A program made the translations under genes and the position numbers. From NCBI RefSeq assembly GCF_030253575.1, contig NC_080559.1, forward strand, positions 11,773,501 to 11,837,500: a stretch of DNA of 64,000 nucleotides, in the 5' to 3' direction. The stretch is from Rhododendron vialii. Lineage: Eukaryota; Streptophyta; Magnoliopsida; Ericales; Ericaceae. The notes below the pieces were generated by a model. It was not told the origin of the DNA, made no database searches, and saw only the letters and a list, made by a program, of their open reading frames with translations. The first letter of the stretch is position 1. Every line of letters begins with the position of its first letter. This document shows, piece after piece, positions 34,361 to 45,149 of the stretch.

Positions 34361-35355
34361 ACGTATCCTCGTGATCATCACCAGACTTTTGTCAGAGTTT
34401 GCACGAAAAAGTCCTGTGTTTGTGGGGTTCGTAGTTGGAAATTATTGAAGCCAATGTGTGGGGCACATATCCTTCTATTTTCATACTCGAAGCTGGACGT
34501 TGCAGGCCCGCACGAGGGGCTGAGCTTTCGTTATCCTCTCTCTCTCTCTCTCTCTCTCTAAACAAAGGGGTTCTCTCTCTCTCTGAAAAAAGCGACGAGA
34601 CAAGGGACGAGGAGGAGGTACTAAGGCAACCTGCAGTGAAAATGAGTTGTAACAATCAAGGATTCTTGGTGTCGGCTCTTCTGACTGAGGGTATGATCCA
34701 TCCCCCTCTCGATAGAGCACCGCCACGTTGTATTTTAGGGTACTTCTTTATTCTACGTCGTGCAAGCCGGAGCCACATATTTTAGAGCAGAGCTCGTAGA
34801 AATATTATGTGAGCTACGAAGAATCCTACAGCACTGGACGGTACTAAAAGAGCACTTGAAAATTAATGTTTTCTTTATCTCTCCATAGTATCCTTCGTAT
34901 TTGTACGTTTAGGCAATAGTTCAAAGGGTGAAAATGTTGTATTATAGGATTCATATGATTCGGGCGTAAACTCATTGGATTTGCATTTGCTAGAATTTCA
35001 CAGATATCAATACGCTTTTCCGTGGATGAAAATATTGCACTATTATATGGCGCCCCGGCCTCCAAATATTAATTCGATCATTTTGGACCATGATCTTTTT
35101 GGTTGCACAAGAAGAAACATATATAAAAACGGTTTGCTGGTAACCTCGCACTAAAGAGTTGAATTAAATTTTGCGGAGACTCGAAAAAGATCTAGCAAAG
35201 AAAATGATTGAGTCAACAATATTGTTGCCTGATGTTTTGGGGGCATAACACACCACAGTGTTTAGGTTGGTTTCAATTTGCTGGTGCCCAACATAGAGAC
35301 CGCATGAAAAATACTTTGTCTAGGGCCCTATATATACTAATGTTTTGGGGTGTGG
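34361..35355. other. Intergenic, no gene seen
   Basis: Holds a (CT)n tract at 34535-34559. A GC-balanced patch at 34430-34790 has open frames on both strands, but they are dominated by the simple repeat and show no domain. Confidence 0.4.
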
Positions 35356-35363
35356 GTTATCAC

Positions 35364-35634
35364 TAGCTAGTGTTGTAAACGAGCCGAGTAGATCTTCTTC
35401 GAGTTCGAACTCAGTTCGAGCCTTAATAAGCCATTTATTAAATAAGTCTCTTTAATCAAGCCGAGCCTTCTTTAACAAGCCGAGCTTTTGTCGAACGAGC
35501 TGAGCTCCACTCGGCTCATTTACTAAATGAGCCAACAACTCAAGCTCGAGTTTAACTCGTTTGCTAAACGAGCCAAGCCGAACCGTAATGAGCCAAATTG
35601 AACTTGCGAGCTGCTCAGTTTGTTTACAACCCTA
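35364..35634. mobile_element. hAT-like MITE (271 bp), 8-bp TSD GTTATCAC
   Basis: Inverted ends TAGCTAGTGTTGTAAACGAG and GTTTACAACCCTA. GTTATCAC flanks both sides exactly (35356-35363 and 35635-35642). The interior is filled with GAGCCGAGC and CTCGGCTC phrases on both strands, so it folds strongly. Same family as 33870, 54550 and 57194. Confidence 0.85.
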
Positions 35635-35642
35635 GTTATCAC

Positions 35643-36745
35643 CTGACATTAATCTAGGGAAACTAAATAATTTGTCGCTTTTAATGTGTTTGAGAGACCA
35701 AATTTTATATTTTGTATTATGCATTTTGACATTTTGCATGTTTGGGAGATTATTGTAAATGTATTAGTATTATGTCAAAATATTATCCATACACTTTTTT
35801 CACAAACTTGATTTATAATCCAAAAATCTTTAACTTACAATTCATAATTCAGAAATTAAAAAATAATTGAGTCCCAAAACACCCCATGTGGTACGTTTTC
35901 AAACTTTTCTTTGCGCACCCAAACTAAAAAACAACAAAAAAAGAAGAAGAGATAATGTTGTCTGTGGGTCAAGTGGTTGTCATTGAAGGGCATCTCTTAC
36001 CCATTTTCCATTTTAAAAACTCATACGAACTTCAATTTACCCTATTCTTCATTTTATAATCTTTAAAAATTCCCTCTAAAATTTTCATACAATTCTCCAA
36101 ATTGAAAGTTTTAATTAAATACGTTGTACACGTACGAGCGTCGTATTTATTGTACGTATCTTACGCTTTATATCACCATTTTATCTCTATCTAAGTCTCG
36201 GGGGCGCTGTCTCCAAGCCCCTGCTACTTGAATAGGCAGTTCAAACATAGATATTCAATGAAGTGGCAATTCTCTAAGCAAATTAGACTTTAGAAACCCA
36301 ACACATTTATCCGTAGATTTTTACTATTATCATGGGATGCAATTATCATAACTAGATATACACGGGTACGTACGAGAGAACTAGACATGATCAATTAAAG
36401 CAGTTTCTAAGAAAGAACAGCTTGATCTCGAACGAAGAAAATACGTAGTTTCAACGTACAATATTTTCCTGGCTTATACAAAAAAGTGTCCAAAATCTAG
36501 CATACCAATAGTTTAGCCAGTATTTTTCACTAGAATGAACAATGAAGTGAGTATTACAAAAATCAATACCTCAATTAGACATAAAAACGCTAAACTTGTT
36601 TATTTTTCCTTAACAAACAACAAGAAAAAGAACTACTTGCATGTAATAATTAACCAGCAAAACCCAGATGCAGAATAGAGATGTGACAAAGCTAGCTAGC
36701 TAATTCCATCCATATCTCATGATGCAAAGTGTCTAATGAGTAAGA
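35643..36745. other. Intergenic, no gene seen
   Basis: AT-rich. From about 36746 a phrase 'aagaacatctccaac' resembles the left end of a GAGCATCTCC Harbinger MITE whose right end I could not find; the Mutator foldback at 36832 may have inserted into it. Confidence 0.4.
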
Positions 36746-36831
36746 ACATCTCCAACAACCTCAATGAGATCCTAAGCAAATTGTCTAAAAAAACAGTGCA
36801 ATTCTCTACTTTTGCTAACCCTTAAATTTTT

Positions 36832-37238
36832 CAAAAATGCTACAGGGACCGATTGTGGGGGGACCGAATTCGGACCGACGGCCGCCGGCGGGCCGTCTCC
36901 GGCCACCGGACGGCCGATCCGAGCCGTCCAAAAATTTTAAAAAAAAAAACCGAGGGGCCCTACGCGGGAATCAACGTCATCCGAGGTGTGTAGGGTGCTT
37001 GATCGGAGCACCCCTTTTCGTGTGTATATGTATATATTATACATATACACACGAAAAGGGGTGCTCCGATCAAGCACCCTACACACCTCGGATGACGTTG
37101 ATTCCCGCGTAGGGCCCCTCGGTTTTTTTTTTTAAAATTTTTGGACGGCTCGGATCGGCCGTCCGGTGGCCGGAGACGGCCCGCCGGCGGCCGTCGGTCC
37201 GAATTCGGTCCCCCCAATCGGTCCCTGTAGCAACACTC
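36832..37238. mobile_element. Mutator foldback MITE (407 bp), ~195-bp arms, 9-bp TSD
   Basis: TAAATTTTT flanks both sides exactly (36823-36831 and 37239-37247), the 9-bp size of Mutator elements. The arms begin TGCTACAGGGACCGATTG and run to a short AT centre (TATATGTATATATTATAC). The arms are almost identical; the only difference I see is a 2-bp gap near the outer ends. GC content is far above the surroundings. Both strands therefore encode the same peptide by necessity, which is not a gene. Confidence 0.9.
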
Positions 37239-37247
37239 TAAATTTTT

Positions 37248-37964
37248 GCACTCCCCCACGGCCTAGCCTGTTTAGGCTAGGCCAGCGTTATTCAAACCCA
37301 ACTAACATTATTTTATAAGCATATATTCACAATATGTATTATATATATATGCACACACCCCGCCACCTCACCGCCACCACCATCTCGCCCAGATAACTTT
37401 CCAGAATCAAAAACTCAAAATACACATCAACCTCTTCACCGCCACCACCATCCCACTTCACCGTGTTTTGTTTATCAGACACCCACAAATCACAAAACAC
37501 ACATCAACGAAGAAGAGGAACTATTGATCACAAATTGGAAAATTGCAACCAGATCCTTAATTCAGAAAACACAATGAACAAACAACAAGAAACAGAGACA
37601 GAAAAATGAAGAGATTATTACAAAAAATCAATACCTCAATTCAATTAGCCATTTAAAAAAAGAAGAAGAAGAAGAAGAAGAAGAAGCTAAACTTACTTAT
37701 TTTTCCCTAACAAACAACAAGAAACAGACTGAAAAAGAGCTAGTCGTAATTAACCCGAAAAACCCAGATCCAGAATAGAGATGTGACAAAGCTAATTCCA
37801 TTCATTATCATCTCATGATGCAAATTGTCTTATTATCATCTCATGATGCAAATTGTCTTATGAGTAAGCTACGTACATTTTCTACTAATTAAGTATATCA
37901 ATAACACTCCTTTTATAGTCAAATGACTCAAATAGCTACATAGTAGTACTAGTATAGTATAATT

Positions 37965-38000
<36 letters not shown>
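37248..38000. other. Spacer downstream of the DVL gene
   Basis: Contains phrases repeated from 36540-36760 ('caagaaacagactgaaaaagagct', 'gatgtgacaaagcta', 'atctcatgatgcaa'), indicating a diverged duplication of about 200 bp on either side of the foldback. A GAA repeat lies at 37661-37687 and the (AG)n tract at 37971-37999 abuts the DVL stop codon. Confidence 0.5.
37971..37999 (+). repeat. (AG)n microsatellite abutting the DVL stop codon
   Basis: About 14 AG units. In the DVL transcript this would be a (CU)n tract starting two bases after the stop. Confidence 0.95.
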
Positions 38001-38002
<2 letters not shown>

Positions 38003-38222
38003 AAGGGTCAGTGCGCTCGTGCCAGCAAACAAGAATGGCAATACAACGGCGGAGAATGTAGAATTTAGCCCTCTGCTTCTTCGCCATATGGCTGCATTTC
38101 TCCCTGAACGATCTGCACGTGTCTCTCACGTGCTGCGGACTATCACCGCCACCGCCGCTGCCGCTGCCGCCAACACCACTAGTACTCCTCATGAGCCTTG
38201 CATTGTTCTCCTCTGCTTCCAT
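38001..38222 (-). CDS. DVL/ROTUNDIFOLIA4-like small polypeptide (73 aa)
   Basis: DVL/RTFL proteins are short plant polypeptides, plasma-membrane associated in studied cases, that restrict polar cell proliferation and alter organ shape when overexpressed. The conserved C-terminal domain is intact at residues 37-67: RSFREKCSHMAKKQRAKFYI then LRRCIAILVCWHE. The K-x2-R-x-FYI-LRRC-x5-CW pattern is diagnostic. The N-terminus (1-35) is poorly conserved, with a Gly/Ser run at 16-27, as usual in the family. It is a single exon with ATG at 38222 and TGA at 38001-38003. A TATA box lies about 75 bp upstream. No break. The exact paralogue cannot be named from sequence alone. Confidence 0.9.
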
Positions 38223-38294
38223 AGAATATTACTAGTGAGGATCTAATTTTGTTTTCCTCGCTCTGCCTAGAAGCGAAGGTGTGAGGTTGCGCCT

Positions 38295-38306
38295 GTTTTT
38301 ATATTG
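38295..38306 (-). promoter_or_regulatory. TATA box of the DVL-like gene
   Basis: AATATAAAAACAGG on the minus strand, 73-84 bp before the ATG. This would put the transcription start near 38265-38275 and the leader at about 45-50 nt. Confidence 0.6.
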
Positions 38307-38689
38307 GTTTTCACATCAGTCACATAATGAGCATGTGTGTGTACGATTAAAAGAACGAGCGCAATTATGAAATCGTCTTTCAAAAATATTTCTAAGCAAG
38401 AATAATCGAGAGAGCGAGGATTGAGTGAGAGCATAGAGCGAAGATTGAGAGCGGAAGAATGTACTGCGGCTCGAGGATTACGTGACTTAAGTTTAGACAA
38501 CTAGATGCCGGCCAGGCCCTAGGACAAGGCCAAGAGGCCATTACCTAGGGCCTCCAATTTGTGGCCCAAAATTGGGGCCCCATTTTGTAGCGGAGGTGTT
38601 ATATATTTTGTAGCGCTTTCTCGATGTTTCCTCACGTTTTCGATAAAACCTTCTTGTAAAAGGGCCCTCATCTACTAGGGGTTGTTTGG

Positions 38690-39041
38690 CCTAATAAGCT
38701 AAATGATTTATTTTTTTGTCCTTATGAAAAAAAAATTTGCATTTATTGGTATTTCGTCAATGTTTTGTGGATTAATTATTACTTCGTCATGACGAAGGGA
38801 ATTTAAAAAGTAAAAAATTATGATCAAAACCTAAATTTTTGGAATAAAGACAAAAATAAGCCAAGTTTTTCTTCTTTATTCAAAAAAATTGGATTTCGAT
38901 CGTAATTTTTTTACTTTTTAGATTCCTCTATCATGACGAAACAATAATCTAAAAAAATAACAAAAAACTGAAAAATATAAAAAAAATTAATTAGGACAAA
39001 AAAGAAAAGAAAAGCTATTTGACTTATTAAACCAAACAACC
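38690..39041. mobile_element. Foldback MITE with GGTTGTTTGG ends
   Basis: Ends GGTTGTTTGGCCTAATAAGC and GACTTATTAAACCAAACAACC-type sequence are inverse for about 30 bp with several mismatches. The interior contains 'ataaagacaaaaataag' and its inverse and a TTTCGATC phrase shared with 31608-32040. TSD not readable. Ends suggest hAT. Confidence 0.6.
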
Positions 39042-40544
39042 AATAAATCCAGTTATGTAGTTCAGCAGTAGTACTTGTGATAGACTTTCAAATGTGCAAC
39101 CCAGGTTCATAACTTTGGTGCTGCTTTTTTTTTTTTGCTACTTAGTAGTATAATTGAACCTATAGGTACCGACGGGGATTAAACCGACATGAATACGGGG
39201 TCCATTCCAGGTCCCGCATGGATGATCCGAATCGTTTAATAATTTAAAAAAATCCGAGTAGACCCTGGAGAAATCAGCTCAATCCAATACGTGTAGGTGC
39301 TCGATCCAATCTTCTATTTTTTCATTCAAATTTCAGTCCTGGAATGGAAATACTATCACCTTAATATGAAGGGCCGGCCCTGTCTAGATGTTAGGAATTT
39401 TACTTTTCGATCTTTTTGCGAAGGTACGAAATTTTAGACTTGATTTGGGTATGAAGCTGTTTATATATACTCCTACATGGGGAGGTAGCAGTAGACTAGT
39501 AGGAGTAGGTGTAGTTGCTTTTATGATTGGGTACCATTAATGACCATCACAATTTCCACAATAGCTGTCTCTTCTCTTGTTATCCTGCTCCCCGGATACA
39601 AGACGTCACTGAAATTGTTTTCATTCTTGGGGCAATTAAGTCGCACATATTGTCATAGAATAGTGGAATCAGTTGGTGCCCTTGTACTTCTCATGTACAT
39701 GGATAGGATTCGATTTTCGTAAACACTCATCACCTTTTCAAGTTTTCTAGGATAGAGTAGATTAAGTTTAACGAATGGAAAAAAAAAAAATGAAAACTTG
39801 AGACTTATTTGGAACTAAGAAGCCAGCCAGTTTTTGCGATGGGTAAAAGGCATAATCTTTCCAAATGGCATTCACTTCTGTATTCAATTCTCGTTCTATG
39901 CTCGCATTCTCAATTTTCATACTCACGAATAATTTTACAAGTTTAGAAGGTTTTTGAAAAACGCTTTCACGCTCACGCCCCTGCCAGCGCATTATGCGAT
40001 CGAGTTAGGCCAAGGCCCTACTTGAACCCTGCCCATGTGGTCAAAGTCCATTATCATGCATTCTTTGAATTTTGATGCACATATAGCTTTCTCCTTCTAG
40101 TCATAGCATGTCCTGATTTCCAAATATTGGCACTGTTAACCTTAACTGCAATTTTCAGCAGACCCAGTTGAACTAGGGAGTACTAACAAAACTAAGAACT
40201 AGCTAGCTATATGCTCATTTTCTCAGCAGACCCAGTTGAGTTCATTCCTGAATTGGCTTTTTTATTTGCTCATCCCAGACTTGTTTTTACCAAGTTCATC
40301 AAACTTTCACTCCTAAAACCGATAACATGATTATTTTCTGTGTTTTTGAACATGATTAGAAAATTATGGAACGAAGAAAGTCTGAACAAATAAAAGTTCC
40401 ATTGGCCCAATTCTGTTTCCAAAGTACTTTGGTCACTTTGCCGCTAACATTCAATGATGGGCCAACACCCAACCTTTTTGATTTTCCCAAAAAAAAAAAA
40501 ACACCCAACCTTTTTGTGGACTAGTTTCCATATCTGTATCCGTC
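39042..40544. other. Intergenic, no gene seen
   Basis: No recognisable domain in the short open frames. A phrase at 39170-39310 ('ccgacggggatt', 'gaccctggagaaatc') looks like part of an old retroelement but cannot be bounded. Confidence 0.4.
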
Positions 40545-40879
40545 GCATCTTCACCCCTTACTCAAATTTTCATTCAAATTTAAGTAAAAATATGAATAAA
40601 ACTTCATTAGGTACTGTGTGTTCCAATGGGCAAACTCAAACCCAAGCACAAATATGCACAAATTTGAGTAAAAACTTCATTAATGGCAAAGTCGTAAATT
40701 TAAAGGTGTGAAATTTCCTTTAAAAATTTGAGTAAGGGTTTGAGTCTAATCAAATTTGAGTTTAAATTTGAGTAAAACTCAAATTTGGTACAAGTTTGAG
40801 TAAGGAGTGGAGGAGGGTTTTGAGTGATTTTTACTCAAATATGAGCTTGAGTCAAAATTTGAGTAAAGAGTGAAGATGC
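40545..40879. mobile_element. Harbinger/Tourist-like MITE with GCATCTTCAC ends
   Basis: Left GCATCTTCACCCCTTACTCA and right TGAGTAAAGAGTGAAGATGC are inverse with one mismatch. The interior repeats 'tcaaatttgagtaaaa' and its inverse several times. The right flank is TCTTA, as in the GAGCATC family, but the left flank has lost the matching bases. Confidence 0.65.
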
Positions 40880-42532
40880 TCTTACTGATGCAGGAAAGCG
40901 GGAAGCAACGTATAAAATTAGATGAACATGCAATAAGGACAATCACAAACAAGATAGCTAGGTTTCTAGAAACACTCCGTAGACTCTTAGTAAATCCATG
41001 ATTATAAAAAAATTATCTTGCCCTAGGTCTTACAGCAATATTTATAACGGTGTAGAAACCCTAAGCCAAGGCTTGGGGCAGCAAGGGATCGCTGGCTTTG
41101 CCGGTGGTCTCTCACGCTCTGAGCCGAGCCGGCGTTGGCTTTCAAATAGCGGATCCTCAGTGTCTGCATCACAAACTCCACTAGTGCCAAACTCCGTTTT
41201 TTGTGTGAAGAGAGCATTAGTCTGGTGGTCGGATTTAGGCACGTATTCTTGAATAATCTTCAGTGTTGAAGGGTTTGGGTGTAGCTTACTTTTCATTGTA
41301 TTCAAATGGAAATCTTTGTAAGTGCCGGATGGCATTTCATGAATACAATTATTTTCTTTGGATAAAAAAACAAGGAAACAAAATATAAAAAGGCAAGGCT
41401 TGCTAGTCAAGCATGAAGGAGTACATAAATTGCAAATAACAAACAAATTTGACGTTGACCCAAGAATCAAATTCTAGAAATTAATAGAAGGTTGTCAAAA
41501 CAAACGGCAACACAAAAGGAGTTTCGGACATATCGATATAAGCATATAAAACACCTTTAGTCAAGGCAAAGCAATGAGTATTGATCTGTGGCCCATTTCC
41601 AATCAACCCCAGGCTTTCTAGAATAATTCGCCAGCTTCAAGTCACGGCTCTAGAAGTGCCGTTTGGGCCACAAATAGTCCAAACGCTCAAGGAACGTTGA
41701 AGCAACCCACTTTGCATCATTTACGCACTGGATTATACTGTAATACAAAAGATTATAAGACCAACCAAACTATTGAAGATGCAGATGCCTCTTTGTTAAA
41801 GAAGGTGGCGAAATCAAAATAACAAAGACGTAGATCTGAACCCTCTTACTTAAGCTTATGCGGTCAGACGTTTGTTTTGATTTTCTCTACAACAAATTAG
41901 AACTTTATTTAAAATGACATTAATATTACAAAGAAACAACCCTAACAACATTTATGCCGATAAAGAAAAGATAATGAATTTAATTTTTGAAAAAACAATG
42001 GAGCATAGCTTTTCATCGTCTTTTTTTTGATATTATATAATACACTTAAAAGTTTTGTCGTCATATCATTTAAGATGGTCTTTCTACAAAATAACTATTG
42101 TAATAAATATATTGCAATATCAGAGTTTAAATTTGATGTTTTGAGCATAAAGGTCATATACACCAACTCTTTCAATAAAGTTAGTAATTTCAACAATTAA
42201 TCCAACATTTGTCTACAGCACTCACGAGTAACCTTCATCTTGCATTCAAGAATTGCTCAATCTTCAAAACCCCACTAAAAACATTGCAGATGGCCAAGAG
42301 GAAATGAGCCCTACCAGCAAAAAAAAGAATCACGGTTACCAAATGTACCATCATGTATTCATGTTTATAAATACGCTTTCACACACTATTGCGTGTGCCT
42401 TAGTTATGTGTATTACTATTATATCCTTACCACAATGTATGTTTGGGAGTGCATTGGGATTGAGAAATAAAAACTTTGGAAACAAAGAAATATGGATACT
42501 TTTTGATCCTCACCATGTCATATTTCTTGCAG
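40880..42532. other. Intergenic; one unrecognised minus-strand open frame
   Basis: A 142-codon frame on the minus strand (41042-41470) shows no domain I know. Its middle (GTYKDFHLNTMKSKLHPNPS) reads like real protein, while its N-terminus is hydrophobic and composition-driven. It could be a captured exon. The rest shows nothing. Confidence 0.25.
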
Positions 42533-42819
42533 TGGGTGCACTAGACAGCACCGGTACTCGAATTGGCAATTCATGTCGAGGTGGAGGCGGTGTATTTAGA
42601 GGTGGAGATGCCCCGGGTGGGGCTAGTGGAAGTTGTGGTGCACCAGTTGGAGGCAATGCATGGGATGGAGGCGATAGATTTGGAGATGGCGGTTCACTTG
42701 AATTTTGAAGTGGTGGTGCACCAAGTGGAGGAGGTGATCAATTTGGAGGTTGCAATGCACCGGACGGAGGCAATGGATTAAGAGGTGGCAGCGCTCCGAT
42801 TGGAGGCAATAGAGGATAA
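42533..42819 (+). pseudogene. Glycine-rich protein exon, interrupted
   Basis: An acceptor (TATTTCTTGCAG, ending 42532) opens an exon encoding Gly-rich sequence with repeated GGAPxGG and GGxxFGG units (e.g. GGNAWDGGDRFGDGG). A TGA at 42706-42708 interrupts it, after which the same frame continues with GGAPSGGGDQFGG to a stop near 42819. The nucleotide repeat is a degenerate 24-27-bp minisatellite ('caccagttggaggcaatg'). Plant glycine-rich proteins of this kind are structural or of unknown role. No upstream exon was identified, so it may be an isolated fragment. Confidence 0.4.
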
Positions 42820-42984
42820 ATTAATCTTCTCCTGTAATGAATTCATTCTCAATATATAAACATTGAATCAACATAGAGATTAAAAGTCACTCTAGAATGA
42901 TGTGATAGCTTTGGATCTCGTAAGACCAATAAAATTTAGCATTTATGCTTTTAAGGATATCACTATCACATCATATATTGTCAC

Positions 42985-43165
42985 ATCATTTTGGTATATA
43001 TGAACAATTATTATATAACCACACACATTCACATAAACACTTTACACACTTACATTCTTTGGTGGGTCTTACACACACTAGAGGTGTAGTATGTGTGGAC
43101 CCCAATGTGAATGTGAATGGATTTGTATAAGTGTTTGTGGTTGTAGAATGATTGATATATGAAAC
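42985..43165. repeat. AC-rich hairpin element, related to 34185-34360
   Basis: Left arm CCACACACATTCACATAAAC, centre ACACACTAGAGGTGTAGTAT, right arm with GTGAATGTGAATGG and TGTTTGTGGTTG. The arms pair along about 80 bp with mismatches. Probably the same MITE family as the copy at 34.2 kb. Confidence 0.55.
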
Positions 43166-43538
43166 TCTGTAAGAATTTTATTTTACACAACAAGGTTTGT
43201 GAATTTACATAGATGTAGAATTGTTCAGAAGAAAACTAAACATGGAAATAAATATCGAAATGTGATTAACAAATTAAATTTGTGGTACTAAAGAGTAGGT
43301 TATGATGGGGTGGTTGCTCTTTAGTTGGGTCAAGATTGGCATCATATACTCTATAACATATAGGAGTATCTCTTGGCAAAACTACCAATTCTTCAAACGT
43401 TGCAATCTCAAGTTTCACATTCCTGGATTGTCAAGCTATACACATAAACCGCAGTCCACCCACCTGGGTACACCTGCTCACATTTATACAAACCAATTTA
43501 GCCTAGCTAGTGATAAACACACATAAACATGACCAAAT

Positions 43539-43541
<3 letters not shown>

Positions 43542-43602
<61 letters not shown>
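43542..43602 (+). repeat. (GT)n(GA)n compound microsatellite
   Basis: About 13 GT units then about 17 GA units. Confidence 0.95.
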
Positions 43603-43606
<4 letters not shown>

Positions 43607-43922
43607 ATTACCTGAACAGTAGAGCGGACGACAGGGTCATAAAGATTATACGTGGAACGCAATTTAGGTGTCCATTTTCCATCACCAAACCTATTAATTA
43701 AGTGTATATAGGTCAACATGAACATTAAATTGAATTTGGATCTTGAATTATTCTAATAATAAAAGGCAAAATGAACTTTTCTATGAGAAACTAGAATAAA
43801 TTATTTGCATGAGACCCCAAAGTGGGCCTCATAATTGGTCAGTCACCGCTTAGGCATTTTTTACAAACACATTGCATGCATCCCACCAAGACACATAACA
43901 TTTTCTAAAACTTTCTACACAA

Positions 43923-44271
43923 TGTGGAAGCCTGGAAAAAACCTTCTTGATCAATCTCCTAGAATAATCTAGATTATTGTACATTATTCTGAACTTATAT
44001 AAATATTTGTAGGACATTCTAAATTGGAATAGTTGAAAAGGTTTTAGAGAATGGTCTAGGCTTCTCCCTTGGTGTATAAATAGGTGAGGAGCTCATTTGT
44101 TTAAAATACTTAAAAAGCTTCATAATTTAAATTATAGAAAAACTCTATATCCCTCTACAAACCTATAATCGTCCACTCTTTCATCTCTTAGCTTACGTAC
44201 GTGTAAATAAGAGCAAGCAAGCAAGACATCTAAGACCACACAGTTGGCTTAGAGATTCTAAGGTCGTGACA
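43923..44271 (+). mobile_element. Possible short LTR, low confidence
   Basis: Starts TGTGGAAGCCTGG and ends GGTCGTGACA. A TATA-like GGTGTATAAATAGGTGAGG at 44080 is followed by a leader-like stretch with 'gagcaagcaagcaagac'. The layout resembles a short Copia LTR, but no matching target duplication, PBS or second LTR was found. Confidence 0.3.
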
Positions 44272-44299
44272 AAAGGAAGTCTCATCCCTCCTCGTTCAA

Positions 44300-44737
44300 T
44301 GAAATTCAAGGCGTCGACCAATACTGGGGCGCATGGTCATTTAAGAATGGGCTTTAAGTTTGGGGAGTAAAATTCTGGAGGGCTATTTCTGGGCCGATCC
44401 TATGCAGGTGCAGCATAGCCCACCAAGTCCCGTCTGCGGAACCCATAGCCCACCAAATCTCGTCCCATTTTTTCTTCCAAAAAATACCCTTCTAAGTCAC
44501 AGGATAGAGGCAATCGCGAAAGAGAACACGATAGCAAGAGAAACGGAGAAAACGATCGCCGAACGTTGCAGCCAACAACAGACATGATCATTTGATCACT
44601 TCGACGAATGAGGTTAAAAAGTATGTTCTGTTTGTTGCCAACATCAGACGATGATTGATTTTTTAAAAGCCTAATTCAACATTTTCGATTGAACTTGCTT
44701 TTGCCTTTTTTAATTTATTTTTTAGGGTTTATTGTTT
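44300..44737. other. Leader-like sequence before the transposon gene fragment
   Basis: GC-balanced stretch (44330-44600) with 'gggctttaagtttgggg' and 'gggccgatcc', then A/G-rich sequence. It could be the end and leader of the Mutator-like element whose gene remains lie at 45.1-46.4 kb. No frame of note. Confidence 0.25.
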
Positions 44738-45065
44738 TGCTAAAAATGCAGTTAATTAACTACGTTTGTAGTAGGCATCTTCACAAGTAGGCTTAATATT
44801 ACCTTCCCTTCCCTAAATGCTTAGTTTTTTTTAGCGTTTTTAGGGTTTTTGCTAGCTACATGTTTATTATTTTGCTAAAAACGTCGTTAATACTACGTTT
44901 GTAGTAGGCATCTTTACGAGTAGGCTTAATATTACCTTCCCTTCCCTAAATGCTTAGTTTTTTTTAGCATTTTTAGGGTTTTTGCTAGCTACGTGTTTAT
45001 TATTTTGCTAAAAACGTTGTTAATTAATCACGTTTATACTCAGCATCTTCACTAGTTGGCTTAAT
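44738..45065 (+). repeat. ~125-bp tandem repeat, about 2.5 units
   Basis: Units contain GTAGTAGGCATCTTCAC, 'aggcttaatattaccttccc', 'taaatgcttagttttttttag' and 'attttgctaaaaacgt'. The first two copies are nearly identical; the third is partial and diverged. Confidence 0.85.
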
Positions 45066-45149
45066 CTTTCCTAATTGCTTGAAGAAAACACCTTTCTGGT
45101 AAGTGATCGTTGTAAAAAATTGATGGAGTGGTGGTGAAAGTTATAAAGT

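Noticed and set aside
36837..37259. Two ~95-aa frames, one per strand, with identical peptide
   Set aside because: Inevitable result of the near-perfect foldback; no start context or domain, so not two genes.
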